Assembly: GCA_024364805.1 (NCBI GenBank)
Contig: CM044514.1
Location: 81,208,003 to 81,229,594 of the forward strand
Length of the DNA stretch: 21,592 nucleotides
Direction: 5' to 3'
Origin: Euprymna scolopes
Lineage: Eukaryota; Mollusca; Cephalopoda; Sepiida; Sepiolidae
This document shows, in pieces, positions 18,891 through 21,592 of this stretch (position 1 is the first letter of the stretch; the number at the start of each line of letters is the position of its first letter). The notes beneath the pieces were generated by a model. That model was not told the DNA's origin, did not search any database, and worked only from the letters and a program-made list of their open reading frames with translations. The translations under genes and the position numbers were made by a program.

Positions 18891-19901
18891 AATACCTGAA
18901 GCAATCCATTATATTTTGAGTTTCAGTACTCTCAAGTAAGCTTGGTATTTGACAAAAATATTTTATCAGTTTTTGATTGCATGTTTTTTTTTTATATTAT
19001 CAATAAGCAGATTGAGTGTGAAATGTCATAAGAGCTATTGACATAAGTGCAGTATTGTGTCTGCGATATGGAAAGACAGTGGCAACGTGCTCCTGCGTGT
19101 TGGAATGTGTGTAGGTACGGGATAAAAACGATGAAGCATAATGACTGATGTTGTGATGATAATATATCCTTAAGTGTCTTCACTTTAAGAATACATTGAT
19201 AGTGCTTTAACGAAACGAAACGGAGAGAGAAAAAAAAGACATTGTTAAAATGAATCGAGACGGTGAGCAAATCGGACACAATTGAGACTGCCATTCTAAA
19301 TGTTCAGGTGTGCCGTTATTGGCAGTCTAAGCAGAAATGGGTGGGTATAGGATGGGGAGGCATTGCTGTGTGTCGTGCGCATCACATAATGCTGGTTGCG
19401 TGCCTAGCAGTCCCCTCTCCCTCCATAGTTGACAGAAACGTGATGCAGTGATGACTGCCAGTTCTGTCAGTGAGCCAGGGACAACTTCCGGCACTGCAAA
19501 GGTGACAGTTGATCAGTGGCCAATTCAGGACGGCTTCTTTATCGTGAGACATTAACGAGGAGGATGGGTTCGATGGGATGGTGGAGGGGTGTAAATAAAC
19601 TGAATTGAGCAGAAGGTGAAAGAGAATAAAAAGAAAATATTCAAAGAGATATAGATTAGAGTGAGCGAAAAGGGCGATAAAATGGGGGAGAGATAGGTTG
19701 AGATAATAAGTTGTGCAGAGTATGAAGACGACGTGATACAGTTAGGTGATATAAAGAATACACAATGATGTAAAATGGATGAAGAGTTGATAAAGTGAAA
19801 TAAATATGATGGTTTTAAAGATGATCAATCAATAATAGAATAATAAAGCCATGAGAAGAGATGGAAATGGAAGCGATTCAAACTGAATTAAAAAAAATTG
19901 T
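18891..19901. other. Unassigned DNA; purine-rich + strand from about 19590
   Basis: 19000-19560 is less AT-rich and looks unique, but the frames there (18992-19294 - and 19263-19451 +) lack domains and a coding pattern. From 19590 to 19900 the + strand becomes strongly purine-biased (GAGA, GATA and AAGA words dominate), and this bias resumes after the foldback insertion at 19902-20455. That indicates one purine-rich tract split by the insertion. No gene is called. Confidence 0.45.
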
Positions 19902-20455
19902 TTCTGAATTTTTAGATGAGGATTCATTATTCATATAATTTGGATTCCTTAGCTGATTCTTCAGTGTTATTTTTACGTTTCAGCCAATTTATCCGCTGAC
20001 TATTCTTCAGGTGTATTGGGTTAGACTCGGGAATCTCTGTTGAACTTAGGAATGTGCACAGAATTTTGAATAGAACCCTTTATTTAATCCAAGGGGATAA
20101 CATCCTCTCGATCCGTTGACCATGACTGGATAAAAGTCTTAAATAATTTGCAAGAACTCGTGGCGTAGTGGATAAAGTAGTTGGTAAATTGCACTCTTCT
20201 AGAGTTTGAAGGTATAATCTTTAGTTCAGGTGGCACTCAAAAATACAATTGTGAATTACTTGGGACTTTTCCCAACTCATGGCTGACGAAAGGAGAGAAT
20301 ATTACCATTATGAATTAAATAAAGGGATTTGTTTTAAATTCCGTGCAGATTCGCGAGTTTGACAAAATATATCTGAAGAAGGTCAGAGATTATTATTGAC
20401 CGAAACTGTGAAAATCGCACTCTAAATGGAAACATCTAGCGTGAAGAATCCAAAT
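19902..20455 (+). mobile_element. Foldback element with tRNA-like core, copy D (most complete)
   Basis: The left arm 19902-20156 starts with TTCTGAATTTTTAGATGAGG and contains TTTGGATTCC, GTGTTATTTTTACGTTTCAG, TTCTTCAGGTGTATTGGG, ACTCGGGAATCTCTG and CCCTTTATTTAATCC. The right arm, 20238-20455, is its reverse complement at about 70% (CTGAAGAAGG, GATTCGCGAGTTTGAC, AATTAAATAAAGGG, AAGAATCCAAATGAC). The two enclose a tRNA-like core. It encodes no protein, so movement would need proteins from elsewhere. The right terminus is diverged after AATCCAAATGAC and the end is approximate. Confidence 0.8.
20157..20238 (+). promoter_or_regulatory. tRNA-like Pol III internal promoter core in copy D
   Basis: Box A TGGCGTAGTGG (20161-20171) matches the TRGCNNAGYNGG consensus. 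Box-B-like GGTATAATCT (20211-20220), 50 bp later, is a decayed GGTTCAATCT as kept in copy A (2513-2522), while copy C has GTTCGATC. The spacing and order are those of a tRNA gene or tRNA-derived SINE head. I could not fold an acceptor stem, so this is a promoter relic and not a working tRNA. Confidence 0.65.
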
Positions 20456-21572
20456 GACACGACAAAATGAGAAGGCGATTAAATCATGAAAAGGTGTAAG
20501 CGAAGAAAACGAGAGAAATAAATGAACTAATATAGGTTTTAAAAACTGAAGGAGCAAAATCGATGACAAGTGATGCATAAATTCTAAAATGTAGGAAAAT
20601 ATGTGTTATGTAAGGGAGATAATTTAAAATGGTTTAAAATGAATACAAAATAAAGAGGAATGGGCTTTTAAAACAGAAATATGCACAATTAGGTGATGAG
20701 GAAGAAGTCAGAGATGAACAAAGAATTCAGAATTTAGAGAAACATTAGAAAAAGACGTGATCCATTGGGCTTCTGTTAGATGTTCTTGAAACAGAAAAAA
20801 ATGAGTTTTCGAAGCCAATTAAATAAAAAATACGAAGATAAAAGCCAAAATTATTCTGTCTCATTGTACAGCTACGCGCTACATGGAATTACTACATGCA
20901 GTGATATTTCTTTTTTGTTTATAAGGGATTGTTCTTATATTTTTATTTGTTCATTGTATTTCATTAAGAGAAAGAATCGTATAAAATAGGAACAGGTGTT
21001 TCAAGAACATAGCGAGAAAATGCACGAGAATGATAAATAGAAACTTAATAAGCGATGGGCCATTTCAGGAGTTAATTAAGTACAACTAAAACATAACTCA
21101 ATCTCAAAATAGAATATTTTAACATGTATTTTGCGCTACCAAAATATGTAATAAATAACAAGTGATTTACTGATAATATATACACGCCCCATTCATAAGG
21201 CCAACATGTCAGTTACAGACTGATTCCTAACCGGCTAAATTAAAACTAAAAACAATCAACAGAACGACCGCTTAGATGTGGTGTAACTTAAAGAATTACG
21301 TTCCTGTTTTATCATAAATAATTTATAAATCTCAAGGGAATTTATCAAAACCAATTTTAATTTGTAAACGTGTTTTCAACACTAAAATGCATGTTTCTAC
21401 TTTTGTTTTAAAATGAAAATAATAATTATCGATCAACAAGGATCTCGCGTGAATGATTTTTACCTGAAGAAAACTAATTAGGTTGGAAAGGATCCAAACC
21501 AGAGTGAGTAGACATGAATTTTCTGTGTGAATTAACGAAATATGTAAGGAAACAAACGTGGATTGTTAGGGT
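20456..21572. other. Unassigned AT-rich, partly purine-rich DNA
   Basis: 20456-21060 continues the purine-rich bias seen before the foldback insertion, and 21060-21570 returns to ordinary AT-rich sequence. Small frames at 20393-20578 (-) and 20780-20989 (+) have no features to support a gene. Confidence 0.45.
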
Positions 21573-21592
21573 TAATAATAATAATAATAATA
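21573..21592. repeat. (TAA)n microsatellite, running off the end
   Basis: A TAA trinucleotide array begins at 21573 and continues to the last base of the window, so its full length is unknown. Confidence 0.95.

Overview
The window is AT-rich DNA from a complex eukaryote, most likely a marine invertebrate animal. The evidence is long (TA)n and (AT)n microsatellites, truncated non-LTR retrotransposons ending in A-rich tails, tRNA-derived short-element cores, several hairpin (MITE-like) elements, and no dense reading frames. The style resembles a mollusc, perhaps a cephalopod, but this is an impression from repeat content that I could not test. I find no host protein-coding gene with recognisable domains, no confident functional RNA gene and no CRISPR array. 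The longest open frames are 60 to 131 codons and most are chance frames in low-complexity or repeat DNA.

Layout. 1-2360 is unassigned, with a 26-bp direct repeat pair and a short AT microsatellite. 2361-2749, 4985-5420, ~10245-10789 and 19902-~20455 are four copies of one family: an inverted-arm (foldback) element of about 400-560 bp with a tRNA-like Pol III core (box A and box B) between the arms in the better copies. Between and around them lie 3' ends of a Jockey/CR1-type LINE (4456-4672, 4850-4965, 5835-5940, 8876-9130, 11956-12198). A larger LINE fragment at ~15600-17104 carries a recognisable but broken reverse transcriptase. It abuts a second fragment at 17105-17612. All seven LINE pieces lie on the + strand.

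Other hairpin or inverted-repeat elements are at 6798-7184 (arms about 115-160 bp), 7801-8032 (a TIR element whose loop holds an AT microsatellite), 13211-13971 (140-bp arms around a 480-bp loop) and 15144-15286 (a compact 143-bp MITE with 25/26 matching ends and a doubled internal motif). A tandemly repeated, poly-T-separated unit lies at 12760-13013. Diverged copies of a third repeat occur at 14957-15490 and 17880-18890, on either side of the LINE pair.

The only stretch that looks as if it could serve the host is about 9500-9900. It is richer in GC and CpG than its surroundings, has three GCGCC-centred sites (one a close match to the animal CTCF core) and ends at a strong + strand splice-donor-like sequence at 9899. 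It could be a promoter, insulator or untranslated first exon, but the sequence alone cannot show this. The genes do not work together in any pathway: the window is best read as an intergenic or intronic accumulation of fossil mobile elements.
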